DNA of 64,000 nucleotides from Parnassius smintheus behrii (GCA_036936625.1 JAUPFT010000006.1:10899501-10963500); one strand, 5' to 3'; counted from the stretch's first letter, positions 21,661 to 33,616 are shown. Notes: a model not told the origin generated them from the sequence alone. Program-made: numbers and translations.

Positions 21661-24493
21661 ACTAGATGACTGATATGCTTCAGGTCAGGCAATACCAGGC
21701 CAAGGATTGTGCGCACCGTCAGGATGGCGTTTGCTGGGACAAATGTTAGTTTGTCCCAGCCGGATATAATGCAAAATCTGACGGAGCGCATAGACGACCT
21801 GAAGCAAAGAATAGCTGCTTGGGGAAAGCGGATTCGGCGATATACCGAGAGGTCGACACGGTTCAACCAGAATCGTCTCTTCCAGAGTGATCAGAAGAGG
21901 CTCTATAAATCATTGGAGCGACCAATAGTAAGTGGAACGGGCCCTGCACCAAATCAGGCCGACACGGTCGCATTCTGGCGCAGCCTGTGGTCAGAGCCCG
22001 TAAACCACAACGAGGGCCCTTGGACGGAAGTTGTGGCGAGTCAGTGTGCGGGTATTACGCCCATGGACCCCGTCATCATAACGCCGGATGACGTAGCTAA
22101 GGCGGTCCGTAGGGCCCCGAACTGGAAAAGTCCGGGGCTTGATGGGCTGCATCACTACTGGCTGAAGGGGTTCATGGTGTGTTACGCTGTGCTCGCCCGA
22201 CAGTTTCAAGAGGCTCTCAACCAGAAGTCGCTCCCAAGCCTCTTCACTACTGGGATCACTCATTTGGTTCCTAAAGATCAGGGTGCCACAGACCCGAGCA
22301 AATACCGCCCCATCACGTGTCTACCGACCATATACAAGACACTAACATCCATTTTGAGCGCGAGAATCGCTCGTCACCTGGACTTAAATCAGGTGATATC
22401 GCGCGCTCAAAATGGATGTCGGGACGGCGGTCGTGGAACCAAGGAACCACTCCTCATTGACGCGGTCATTGGCAAAGTGGTGAAACGCAACCGTCGGAAC
22501 TTCTCCGCCGCCTGGATAGATTATAGAAAGGCATTTGACTCGGTGCCCCATACACAAAGAGGGTCCTCGAGCTGTACAAGATTGACTGTACAGTTCGAGA
22601 CTTCCTCGAGCAGTGTATGGGGCAGTGGAGTACGATCCTCTGTCATCTAGGCGAGCGGATGACGGCTGCGGAAAGCCGCATAAGGATAAGAAGGGGTATA
22701 TTCCAGGGCGACTGTCTGAGTCCAATCTGGTTCTGCCTCTCTTTGAACCCTCTCAGTACTTTACTGGAGGGCTCTGGGAGGGGATTTCAGCTTCGGAAAG
22801 AAGGTACAAAAGTGACCCACCTTTTTTATATGGATGACCTCAAATTATTCGCCTCCAGTCGCTCCCATCTTATGGAATTGCTAAACATCACGTGTGAATT
22901 TAGCAATTCTATTAGAATGGAGCTGGGGACGGATAAGTGTGCGGTCCTCCATGTTGAAAGGGGAAGGGTTGCTAACTCTGAGGGCATAGACTTATCTATG
23001 CCCGTCAACTTAAGAACCCTTTCCGAGGCTGAAACATACCGATACCTGGGTATGTCTCAGAACATCGGTATCGATGAGGCTGGTATGAAACAGTCAGTTT
23101 GCGACGTGTTTTATGCACGCTTGACCAAATGCTTAACAGCCTTTTGTCCGGTGTGAATAAGACACATGCATATAACGGTTGGGTCATGCCTGTCCTCATG
23201 TATACCTTTGGCATACTCAGGTGGAGTCAGACTGAACTTAACGCCCTGGATAGAAAAGTCCGCACTACAATGACGTCCCATAGGATGCATCATCCGAGAT
23301 CGTCGGTAATGAGGCTGTACTTGCCGCGAAAGCATGGTGGGCGTGGCTTCCTGAGCGCGCTCACCATGCATAATCGCGAAGTGTGCAGCCTCCGTCATTA
23401 CTTCCTGGCGAGATCGGATGATCCATTCTATAACGACGTCATTTCTAGCGATAAAGGACTTACCCCTTTATCCTTAGCCAACGAGCAATAGGAAGACCCG
23501 GAAGTACAGAGCATTTCCGACCGGGAGACCGTATGGAAGGAGAAGGAGCTCCACGGGAGGTACTACAGGGCTCTATATGAGCCTCACGTAGATACAGCCG
23601 CCTCCCTCAACTGGCTACGTTTCGGTGACCTCTTCGGGGAAACCGAGGGTTTTGTCTGTGCAATACAGGATCAGGTTATTAAGACCAACAACTATCGGAG
23701 ATACATCCTAAAGGATGGCACTGTCGACGTCTGTCGAGCTTGTCGCCATCCCGGGGAGTCACTTAGGCATGTCATCTCCGGTTGTTCGGCGCTTTCTAAC
23801 TCTGAGTACTTGCACAGGCACAACCTAGTAGCCAGAATTCTACACCAGGAGCTCGCTCTGAAATACGGTCTCGTGGACCGAAAATTGCCGTATTACAAGT
23901 ACTTGCCGGAAGCCGTGCTCGAAAATGAAAGTGCCAGGCTCTACTGGGACCGGGCCATCATCACAGACAGGACTATTCTTGCGAATAAGCCTGATATTAT
24001 GCTGATGGACTGGGCACAGTCAAGGATATTTTTGATCGACATTACCATTCCGTATGACGAGAACCTCGTGAAAGCCGAAACATATAAACGAACAAAATAT
24101 CTGGACCTGGCTCACGAGGTGACCGACATGTGGGGTGGTATGCCGACCGAAATTATTCCTGTCGTCGTCTCTGCGAATGGGCTAATTCCAGTCAGCCTCT
24201 CAGGTCATCTGAGGCGACTGGGACTCCGTGACGGACCGCTCCGGGCTCAAATGCAGAAGGCGGTGCTTCTCGATACCGCCCGCATCGTCCGCCGGTTTCT
24301 TTCCCTTTCCCCCTAACCCTCGGCCGTTTGGTCTCCCCTGCCGAGGGCTCCCATCTGGTTGGATCTTATTTATTTATGTAGTTTTTGTATTTATTTTATT
24401 TTATTGATATTTGTGTATATTTATCTTTTCATTTTAATTTATAATTATATATTTATAGCACCCAACCATGTGAGAAAATTATATAGATACCCC
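21661..24493 (+). mobile_element. R4/Dong-like LINE inserted in LINE A
   Basis: About 2.8 kb of a non-LTR retrotransposon with reverse transcriptase, a zinc finger and a restriction-like endonuclease. It lacks the usual N-terminal region and so is 5' truncated. It has a short 3' untranslated region (24317-24493). TAA repeats lie at both borders. CATATA occurs at 21644-21649 and 24569-24574, bounding the whole inserted block. The extra right-hand 60 bp (24506-24568) may come from an earlier insertion that supplied the TAA target. Confidence 0.8.
21709..24316 (+). pseudogene. R4/Dong-like reverse transcriptase with restriction-like endonuclease
   Basis: The reverse transcriptase shows WKSPGLDGLHHYWLK, KYRPITCLPTIYK and AAWIDYRKAFDSVPH. 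After a frameshift near 22555 it continues with RRGIFQGDCLSP and the catalytic YMDD at about 22829-22840. A second frameshift lies near 23125 and a TAG at 23489-23491. The last frame carries a Cys/His finger (CRACRHPGESLRHVISGC, about 23733-23786) and an endonuclease core of KPDIMLMDW followed by LIDITIP. This matches the restriction-like nuclease of R2/R4-type LINEs, unlike the apurinic-type nuclease of the surrounding LINE A. The frame ends at 24316. It is defective in at least three places. Confidence 0.87.
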
Positions 24494-24505
24494 ATAATAA
24501 TAATA
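24494..24505. repeat. TAA repeat at the right border of the R4/Dong-like LINE
   Basis: An ATAATAATAATA run follows the 3' untranslated region of the inserted LINE and matches the left border repeat in sequence. Confidence 0.8.
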
Positions 24506-24568
24506 TTCCACAACTACCACACAAACGTTATCTAGTCCCAAGCTAAGCAGAGCTTGTGTTATGGGTAC

Positions 24569-25195
24569 TCATATACCTCAATGGTGTAGCCCTAAATATT
24601 GTTAATACTTTTAAGTATCTCGGTCACATTATAACGAGCGATTTAAGCGATGATTGTGATAAAGAGAGGGAGCGTAGGGCGCTGGCAGTTAGGAGTATTA
24701 TGCTTGCCCGCAGGTTTGCTCGATTTACGGGCGACGTAAAAGTTACTCTTTTCAAAGCATTTTGCCAATCTTTTTACTCGAGTAGCCTGTGGGTATCATA
24801 GAGGCGACGAGCTTACAGCGCCCTTCGCATACAATACAATAACGCTTTTAGGATGCTCTTAGGACTGCCATGGCACTGTAGTGCTTCAAAAATGTTCGCG
24901 GATGCTGGGACTGATGGATTTCATGCTGTTACGCGAAAAAAATCAGCCTCAATGTTACAGCGTCTGCGAAACAGTAACAACAGCATTTTGAAAAAGATTG
25001 CGGCGAGACCAGATTGCCACTTTCAGCGACACTGGGTAGAGCTGGCAATAGGACTAAAATGTCAATGAATTTTGTATGTATATGTAATTATAATGTAGGT
25101 ATAAATACTAACATTACTAACGTAGTTATTAAGTAAAATTTGTTAATAATATACTTACATTTAATATAGATGAATTATGTCTGAAATAAGGTGAT
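24569..25195 (+). pseudogene. LINE A, 3' part
   Basis: The frame resumes with a YLNGVALNIVNTFKYLGHII stretch, which continues naturally from the reverse transcriptase left at 21648. It runs through a TAG at 24799-24801 and continues with YSALRIQYNNAFRMLLGLP to a stop at 25066-25068. An AT-rich 3' untranslated region follows. At about 25196 the sequence returns to copy B of the long unit (CCTTATCGTGCAATATGGAC), giving the right junction of LINE A. Confidence 0.85.
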
Positions 25196-25354
25196 TATTA
25201 TTAATTACCTTATCGTGCAATATGGACTAACCAATAAGCACACTTTCGCATTTATAATATTAAACACATTATTAAAGTTGATTTATATTTATTTTTCAAT
25301 TTGCCTACATAGGTTATTTTTAGGTAAGATTTATTTTCGTATTTAAGATAAATA
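25196..25354 (+). repeat. Long non-coding repeat unit, copy B, right part
   Basis: It matches copy A 9540-9700 and copy C 34490-34650, continuing directly from 19417 once LINE A is removed. It ends at a Penelope fragment. Confidence 0.8.
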
Positions 25355-25622
25355 ATGATTTCTTATATTTATGCGAACACTACACATTTACAACGGATTT
25401 CATCGCGTACATTTAACTTTTTAAATACCCGACGGTTCGAGCACTTTAAGGAACCCATGGTTACAGGGGATACTTAGATGTTCAACGTCTAAATGTCGTA
25501 GTTAACCGCGGTTGCCATAGATTAATATTATAAATTTTTGTTCCGATCTATGCAGTACAAACTACACGTCAAGCAAGTTTTGCATGACAACAAGCTTCGG
25601 GTCCCGCGCCCACGTCACAGTA
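25355..25622 (+). mobile_element. Penelope-like fragment, plus strand
   Basis: The 5' non-coding part (AATGATTTCTTA at about 25360, CCCGACGGTTCG at about 25428, CCCATGGTTACAGGGG) is shared with about 40000-40120. A short coding piece at about 25561-25620 translates to LHVKQVLHDNKLRVP, matching VKQVLQDNKLRIP of the ORF at 17100-17849. It is inverted relative to that fragment, with copy B between them. Confidence 0.75.
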
Positions 25623-25742
25623 AGTTGATAGATGCAGGTGGCTCAGGACCGTGCTTTGTGGCATTCCTTGGGGGAGGCCTATGTCCAGCAGTGGACTTGC
25701 GAAGGGCGGTAATGCTGATGATAATGATGATGATGATGATGC
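25623..25742 (+). mobile_element. LINE 3' end with (GAT)n tail
   Basis: One frame reads QVAQDRALWHSLGEAYVQQW, then TCEGR and a stop, followed by TGATGATGATGATG. This C-terminus identifies a repeat scattered through the window at about 3538-3635, 15423-15480, 29440-29515, 46540-46620 and, on the minus strand, 55180-55337. Confidence 0.8.
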
Positions 25743-26224
25743 ATTGACAAAACATCTAATATAAAATGCATATCTTTTATTAATAGCATCATTATCATCT
25801 TTCAATAATTACAGCCCATTTTAAATCGTCTGAACATCTGCCTCTCCCATAAACAAAATCGTTAAAAAACAAGATCGTTACTACATCTAGCGGAGGGTCG
25901 CCCTACACTACGCCAATGAATATTTTAAAATAACTAAAAAGTGAGTTTAACTCCATAGCAACAATTTTAGGGACATTAATGATATAATTAAAGTACAAGC
26001 CAACAGTAGAAACTGCTAAAGGCTGTGGCGAAGTGCTCTTACAGGAAAAACATGGGTGGCATTTGTAACAGTTCCATTGTAAATCCTAAGTGACACAAAA
26101 TATTCGCGAAAAAAAAAAGATAGGGCAACATCATGCCTTTAAGGTCAAGAACTTAAGCGATATTTGCCCGAAATTATAACTATTTGAAGCTCGAAGTAGC
26201 AATATTGTTTATGACATTAAGATA

Positions 26225-27435
26225 TTAACACGTTCCCAGCGGCACTGATTTATCTATACTTTCCATTATTGCGTTACGAGACGTTTGAAACCTCGTTCTG
26301 AACCAGAGGTTGTAGCGGCACGAGGCTTAGTAAACCCCACCGCCCATTTGAGGCAAAAATCCTTTTTTTGGCGCCAAATAAGGCGATTTGTACGGTTTTT
26401 GTCACGATTATTATTATCAATGAGTTGATTAACCAAAATCTGCCGCCGTCTGTGGGCGGATTATTTAGTGTAGATTCTATAGGTAAAATAAAATGAGGGG
26501 TCTTATGTACCCCATACCGCACTGAAAAAGGGCAGTTTTTCATATTGTTTAGTGATGGGAAAAATATCGATTTTATTTAATTGTACTTATGGATGCTTTT
26601 TATTAAATGCGGTCAAACAATAATATTTTTGCAACCGATACATTATGTGAGAATTTTCTTTGCTTTTTTGTCAGCTTCACGACTTGATAAGAAGGTGCGA
26701 AGTTTTTCGTAGCATCCTACACACTTTTCTTTGATCCTTTTTTGAGATGATGTGGATTGTTTGGAGCAGCTTCTGAAAAAAAACCTGATAGTGTATTTTT
26801 AAAGCGAGTTAATTAGGTGTAGCGATTTGTTGGAGCATTTCTATACCCAAGTATGGGATCGTTACGGCCGGTGTGTGTTTTGCGTTTGTCAGTTGAATTT
26901 ATTTGTTATATTCCTACATAATTATTTCACTTAAACTGAGTATAATTTGTAAATATTGATTGGAAACTTACCTGTTTTTCAAATATCGGTAACTTATAAT
27001 TAGATTTACCACCCAATTCCTTTTCACCATCAACAATATTATTAATTAACTTTCTTCGGAAACGTTTCGACATCTTATTATATCGTCGCGGGCGCAGCAT
27101 TCAACGTTTTGCACAACACTAACCGCGTAAAGCTAGCGTAGGGTGCGGTACGAGGTGTGCGAGGGTACGAGGTGTTCGCAACCTCGTAACGCACTGTATT
27201 AAATTTTAATTTATTCAGTGCGGTACGAGGCCTAAAAATCCAGTATTAAGGTAGGTATACCAAAAAAACTCGGCGTCAACAGCACATCTCAGATATATAG
27301 TTATCTATATCCTAGACTGAACCAGACGGAAGTTACGCCTTTCGCACGACAGAGAAGTTTAAGATTTTCCTTACCGCTATAAAGACGAGACACGGACGAG
27401 GTGTTTCAAGCATCGTTTCGCAGTCATCGTGTTAA
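26225..27435. mobile_element. PiggyBac-like non-autonomous element candidate (1.2 kb, TTAA target)
   Basis: TTAA at 26225-26228 and at 27432-27435 bound a 1203-bp insert whose ends are CACG and CGTG. Copy A at the same point reads straight through and contains one TTAA, giving an empty site. An inner inverted pair, GCGTTACGAG near 26269 with CTCGTAACGC near 27184, supports a transposon structure. There is no transposase ORF. TTAA duplication is the hallmark of piggyBac-type transposition; the terminal match is too short for certainty. Confidence 0.65.
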
Positions 27436-28129
27436 AGTTTAATTATAATTAAGTTTTGATAAAGCTAATTGCGAAAATTTTATTTACGAATATTTTGAAA
27501 GAAAAATTGAACATGAATAATTTTTTTTTGTAATTATGTATAATATCGTTTACGATTAATATTTAGATTCGCATTTTGAGGCCCTGAGAACTGACGTGAA
27601 AAAGGATTGCGTGTGATCAGTAGTTGTTCTCGAGTCAGTGAATCCTAACTTCAAGGAGAGGTCTTATTTACAATATTGGAAGATGAATGTAGGTATCAGA
27701 AATTATGTACTGTGGTAGCTTGATGACAACGATCACCACTTACTCTTACTTACTCTTACTTTAATTTTAATGGCTAGTAAACCGTATGTCGGGTGGTAAG
27801 TTAATATTTTATTATTTTAAATTTTTTTGTATTCTTTTGAAAGTGTAGTTGAAGTTAAAAAACAAACGTATGATTGTAGTATATCAGAGGGCAACACGTA
27901 CACGACGCACGTTCGGAAGCGCACTCGAGTTAGGCTCATTGTAATAAACGATGTATGGAGAAACGGCTGTCTTATTTTAACGATCTCCCAGTTCGAGTAC
28001 ACCACAATATTATTGCAAACAGAACGTTACCGTTACTGTTACAGCATTTCAGAAGTCCACTGCTAAAGATAGGCTTCCTCTAGCTATCTTATACTTTTTA
28101 TTTCAATATTATCGTTATTTTTCAAAGAA

Positions 28130-28400
28130 GATATACAGGTTTGGTCACGTAGAAAGAATGAATGAGGAAAGAGTGACAAAGCAAATTTATATGGCAGATG
28201 TGAACGGCAGAGTCGGGAAGGGACGCCCTAGAAAAAAGTTTATCGACCAAATTGGCGATATTTTGAAAAACACGTTAAAAGTACCCTTAACCGACGAGCA
28301 TGTATGCGTAAATATATGGATGTAAAGGAGGCGAAAGAGGTATGTCAGGATCGTGTCAAATGGAAGTCCGTAGTCTCTGCCTACCCCTCTGGGTGACAGG
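28130..28400 (+). pseudogene. RTE-like LINE C-terminal fragment
   Basis: The translated pieces include FGHVERMNEERVTKQIYMAD, NGRVGKGRPRKKFIDQIGD and, after frameshifts, a VCQDR..W..VVSAYPSG end. The same C-terminus is at 59640-60114 and in decayed form at 43240-43375. It lies in copy C and is absent from copy A. Confidence 0.8.
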
Positions 28401-28503
28401 CGTGAGTGTTTATGTATGTATTATGTATATGTAAGATATACAGCAAAATACGGTACAACGTTGTAGAGTAATGATTTCTTATGATTATGCGAATGTTAAA
28501 CAC

Positions 28504-28614
28504 TTAAATAAAACTGGCTTTTACGGACTATATTGCGTATATTAGCATAGTTTCTCGGGAATATAAAACAGGTTAATATACGCGATATAATCCGTAATAA
28601 TTAGTTTTATTTAA
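28504..28614. repeat. Short palindrome with 41-bp arms
   Basis: 28504-28544 is mirrored by 28574-28614 with only a few mismatches, across a 29-bp spacer. The left side (AATGATTTCTTA at about 28471) resembles the Penelope 5' end, so this may be a folded-back Penelope scrap. Confidence 0.6.
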
Positions 28615-28620
28615 ACGTTG

Positions 28621-29784
28621 TACAATGTTATAAATATATTAAATAAATTATTATACTCTTTTGGTATTATTTTATACCAAACAGAAGTGTCAAACAAACT
28701 AAGAGCCCATCCGATATTAAGTGGCTACTGCAGCCCTTGAACACGTGCAACCAACTTCAAACAAAGATGCTACAGATGCTTGTTCACCCAATGACGTATT
28801 ATATATAGACACGTCATGAACGAACATCGCGGCGCTTAAAAACGGCGAAAATACTAGAACTACTTATACGCGTGAAGAAAGAGAAAGAAAATATGACAAC
28901 GTAGGTACGGCGGGATGCCTGTTGCTTGACTACTAGCTGCATGCGCCGGCCGCCATTAGACGGCGTCGTCGAATAAAATGAAATGAAATTAGATAGTTTT
29001 GTGAACTTACGCATGAAATGACACATTTTTGTCTTTAACTTTTGGGGTATAATTTGTACATCGTCTGAAAATACACGACGGCATGTTTTCTTTATGTTTT
29101 GCACAGGTTTATACACACAAATCACGATTTAATAAATTAAAAACAAACGTAGCGTCGCGCGCGTCGTGCGTGACTAAGCGCGATGTGGCCAATTGGCTTC
29201 ATTTCATGTTGCCATTTTAGAGTGCGGACAACGTATCTATAAGTTTATACATCATTGTGTTCACCCTAAGGATTAAGCTGGAGTATCTCACAGCTCGTAA
29301 GTATGCTGGCTCTCTAGACCCTTCAAGCTGGAACACAGCAGTACAGACACTGCTATTTGGTGGCAGTAATAGGTAAGTTATTTTACTGACATAGCGACAG
29401 TAACTGTTACTGGTAGTCAACAAAAGTGGACTATTCAAAAACGAATTTATGAGGGAGGCTTATGTTCAGTAGACGATTTAAGACGAGCTGTAATGACTGT
29501 ACGACTGTATGATGACGATGTAACTATTAATAGTAGTCAATATAACTGGTCGTTTCAAAATTGAATTCACCAATAGCACTGTTTAAAACTTTTGTTTGCA
29601 CTAAAGCAATTCTAGATTTAAATATAATAGAGATAAATATTCATAAACAAAATACTAATTAGATAATAAGTACTTTGTTTATGAAAATATCTACGTTATC
29701 TGTCTATATGCTATAGTTATATGCTTTTATAAACTGCATCACGTGTAAAGTACACAATCACGCGTCAATTAATATTGTATTACG
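28621..29784. other. Mixed repeat-scrap region in copy C without a gene
   Basis: 28680-28790 resembles, in reverse complement, a SINE/LINE tail (CACTTAATATCGGATGGGC type). 28800-29160 is unusually GC-rich for the window, with runs such as GTCGCGCGCGTCGTGCG near 29153; I could not assign it. 29320-29372 (CTTCAAGCTGGAACACAGCA) matches about 41800-41862. 29440-29515 is a decayed LINE 3' end. Confidence 0.45.
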
Positions 29785-30766
29785 AATCTACAAAAATAAT
29801 ATACAAATAAACGAACATGCACTTATGCACCTACATAATATAAGGATCTCTATGGAATAGTGCAATCTTGAAATGTAGAGATGTATTAAAATTTATATTG
29901 CCGAAATTGGATCCATTACATCAACTTCAAAATGGGAAAAAAAGTGTATACGAAATAAGGTTTATATGGCTTTATGTAAAAACCATGTAATTTAAACTTC
30001 GGCCGTCCACAATTAAGTTTAAATTAGTAAGTTTGCGCAACAATTTGATGACAGAAAGTTGGAAGTAAAGAGTACGTTCACTGTACTCCTAACTTCCAAA
30101 TTTATAAAAAGTACAAATTAATATTTGAGTTGCTTGTAACTTTGATGGTTTTATTCAAATAAAAAGTGTATGAAATCGCAATCTTTTTAAGATTTTTTGT
30201 TCGCAAGCCGTATAAGGTCGCAATACAATAATAAATAAATACCAGCATTGCGAAGTCGGTAACTGTTATAAAGTAACTGCCCTAGTTGAAGTCGGTCAGG
30301 AAAATATTATTTTTACTAAAATAATAATCAATAAGTTAGACAACGTATTAAAATAAAAAATACTAAACCGTTTACGGTACTTTTATAGCGTCTTTCAACG
30401 CTTTTCCACGATTTTAGATTACTCTAAAGAAGTAAATCTAAAGAATAATATCATATAGTATCCAACACTAGCAGACTCGAAACAATCAATTAGTGTTTTA
30501 TATATTATTTACTCAAATCAAACAATGGCGTAGTGGTCAGGCGTTCTAACCACTACTGTTTATTTAATAAACTAAAACAAATTTTAATGGTCTACTAGTC
30601 GAAAATGTAACCGATGATGATTTGGCCCAGAGTGTGAATTCCGGGTCGGATCTAAAATCAGTTAATGAGTAGCAGCCCGGAGTTAGGAACACACCGCGCT
30701 TGATCTCTCTTCGAACTGCCGTTCCATCTGACTATAATAGTAAACGGATAGAGGGTGGTCCTGTAT

Positions 30767-31165
30767 TTTTTTTTTAAATTTATTACCAATAAAAAATCAA
30801 CAACTAATATACACTTTAAATACAACGCAAACCACTGAGGTTTAGTTGCTGTGCTTGAGTTCGCTACGCTTATAAAAAAAGAAAGGTAGAAAAAAAAACA
30901 AAGCACTTATTCATAAAACTATTAGATCTTTGCTATCCAAAGAACTCACTCGAAACAGCTTTAGTTTGTTTTTTATATTTTTTTCATAAATAGAGTTCCT
31001 AAACTCAGGATGCAATTTATTTATGAATCTCGGAATCAAGTATACAGCAGTGCGTCTGCCGTAAGTGTTCCGCGCTACTGTCGTGACCAACTCACCGCGA
31101 GCGATCACCCGAGTCCCCCTTTTTATGTTCCACTCTTATTTTAATAGAATTATTAAAACACACTT
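30767..31165 (-). pseudogene. 5'-truncated LINE 3' fragment, minus strand
   Basis: Copy A lacks this stretch, so it is an insertion. On the minus strand it reads a 65-residue frame (31108 to 30911) including ARNTYGRRTAVYLIPRFINK and ends at an A-rich tail (the T run at about 30770-30780). This looks like the extreme C-terminus and poly(A) tail of a LINE, but I do not recognise the family. Confidence 0.5.
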
Positions 31166-32559
31166 GCGCTTGCACAGATACTCGTGCTCTATAATTCTGT
31201 TCTGTGCTATAGTCTCTGTAAAGTACATACACACAGACGTACAGACATAACTATAAGCGGTAAATTTAAAAAAAAAATAGGTCAACCGACTTCAATACGA
31301 CCGAATCAATATATTCGAAATCAATTATTACAGATAGCTCAAAATCTACTTCTTAGATCTTGATTAAATTTGTACGGAACCACACGAGAAGCACCAGATT
31401 TCAGATAAAAAAGAATTATCAAAATTGGTTCACCTAGAGAAAAGTTGTGAGGTATCAGACATAAAAAACATAAAGTCGAATTGAATACAGGAGGCTTTTC
31501 GAAGTCAGTAAAAAGAAGGCGTATTACTCATTGTCTTCAAAAACGTTTAAAATATTCAATATCACTTAATAGTTACTTAAAATTTTGTTTACTTAAATCT
31601 GTAAGGATCTTATTTTTGATACCAAAACATTTGTAATCGGTAAACGTCCTTTTTGTTAGCGGAAATATGTTTTTCACATTTTTCTTAAATTTTAAATAAC
31701 TTAACCCTCACATAGTATTAATGTCCAAGCCCAACTCCTAATCTGTTTCGCTCTGTCGCATCTTACGACACGGGATGATAGTGGATACTCTTACACCGCC
31801 ACTTCACGATATATTTTTGTTCATTTATTGTATATTTAATAAATAACGACCCGGCATCTTGGCTCATAACTCACGTGTAATTTTTCTTACTCAGAAATCT
31901 CGAAATCATTTGATACAATATAGCAAAAGATTTTCCTTATTTAATTTAATATTTTACTGTTTACATTTGCTTATAGGATATAACAAAATATGCGGCTGCT
32001 GCCATCCTAATTTTACTCATTTTTGTTATTTTTCTAAAATTATAGCTTTAGCAATTAGGGTAATAAAATTTATTAAGGTTTTTTATTAATTTTTCGGAGT
32101 GACCTTTGACAAAGCCAAAGGTAAATGTAATATTGCGATGACCGCTTAACTATGAATAGTTTAAAGTGGCTATTCTACGGATTTAAAAAGAATGACTTTT
32201 CATACATCGTTCAATATCGTTTTCTTTGTTCAACTTCAGATATATTGTCATAGAAGGTCATATAAATAGCTGTAAATTATTCTAAGATAGCTCGGTATAT
32301 TTGATGTAGATATAAAAACAAATAAAGTTTGAAGCGACAGCGGCTTACATGGTACGGAATCGTTAAGGATATCGACTGCAAAACTATAAGGATTTGAATT
32401 CGCCCTTTGACTAATGTCGTGAACCACTCCTAGCGTAGGCACTTTTAAATTGAAAATAAATTGTAGTCGTTATCGGGAGTGTTAGTAGAGTTAACATCAT
32501 TTAAAAAAAGTGAATAAGTGTGAAAAAAAAGTGAAAAAGTAGTGATGGCGAAGAAAAGC

Positions 32560-32785
32560 CATATATCAGCGTGAAATAGTAGCTTAATGCTGCTGTATTT
32601 CGTATGGTGAGTGTAGAGAACCGGAGACCCTTTTTACTGGAAACGAGGCATTCCATCTTAGTCCTCACGGGTGACAACGCGTTTGCATTTTGATTCGTAA
32701 TCGAGGATAGATGTGGATGTCTATGGGCCACAGCAACCACTTACCATCAGGTGGACGTTTGTCACCTTATCCTATAAAAAAAAGC
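32560..32785 (+). repeat. Dispersed SINE/LINE-tail repeat
   Basis: GAACCGGAGACC, AGGCATTCCATCTTAGTCCT and the ending TTGTCACCTTATCCTATAAA are shared with about 50690-50870. The tail phrase recurs near 2604-2655 and 62225-62290. It is non-coding. Confidence 0.65.
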
Positions 32786-33264
32786 CGTCACCACATTTCA
32801 TCCTGTGTGTCTCGGAATATGTGACTATAGTATATGCTAGAAACAACTGATGGCTTCCGATAACCATCTTCTTCTTTCGTATTATCTTTAGACGCCAGAC
32901 GTAAAAATCTACGGTAAGCAGCACTAAGGTAGAGAATGCCTCAGGCATTACGTCCGCCTACACATATTGTATGAAGTTTTAATTAAAAATAAAATGTGTG
33001 AGACGTTTGGATAATATGCGAACGCCAAACCGCTTACCAAGCTTATCGAATAATCCTACAGCACAAAAAGCCTATATCCAGCAGTCCACTTATACGGACA
33101 GACGAAAGAGAAGTTAATAAGTAAACTAAAATAAAAATAAATTATATTAAAATTGTGTGTTCGCACGAACCCAGAATGGTATGCAGTTAGTGTGAAAAGA
33201 GGTGGTTCTTAAGTGTAAAAAGCAGTTCGCGAGTAATGCATTCACACGGTACTTGTTTTCAAAG

Positions 33265-33616
33265 TTAAAAAGTTAAAGCTACCGCCTATACAGGGTGTCC
33301 GGTTTCCGATGTCCGATACTTTAAGGGGTTAAAATACAATTAATTTTATCGACAAATCAGGGATCAATGATTTTTTTTCGCCATCAATAAAAAAATGGCA
33401 GCACTTTAAAAAAAATTGTTGGCGAAGCATAGATATACTCGTAAGACTCACTCCTGGGCACAGGTATTCACCCATTTTTCAAAGGGTTTTATGGCAAGTA
33501 ATTGTACGCCGATTTGCCCCAATGTGCCGACGGGGATTGAACTCGGTTTGCTGGCGTACTGTAAAATACGGAAAACTAAATACAGCGAACGCTAACCATC
33601 TGAACTATCACGACTC
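33265..33616 (-). mobile_element. tRNA-derived SINE (family 1), minus strand, in copy C
   Basis: In reverse complement the right end is the tRNA-like head (TAGTTCAGATGGTTAGCG, then GAGTTCAATCCCC), and the left end is the tail (GTATAGGCGGTAGCTTTAAC). CTTGTTTTCAAAG at 33252-33264 and CTTGTTTCCAAG at 33617-33628 are target duplications, and copy A has the empty site near 7965. A foreign piece starting CAGGGTGTCCGG (about 33293) has joined or replaced part of the body; it resembles the end of a DNA transposon. Confidence 0.75.

Noticed and set aside
28814..29125. Minus-strand 103-codon gene in a GC-richer patch
   Set aside because: No motif, no neighbouring exon signals and no similarity I recognise; base composition alone is not enough.
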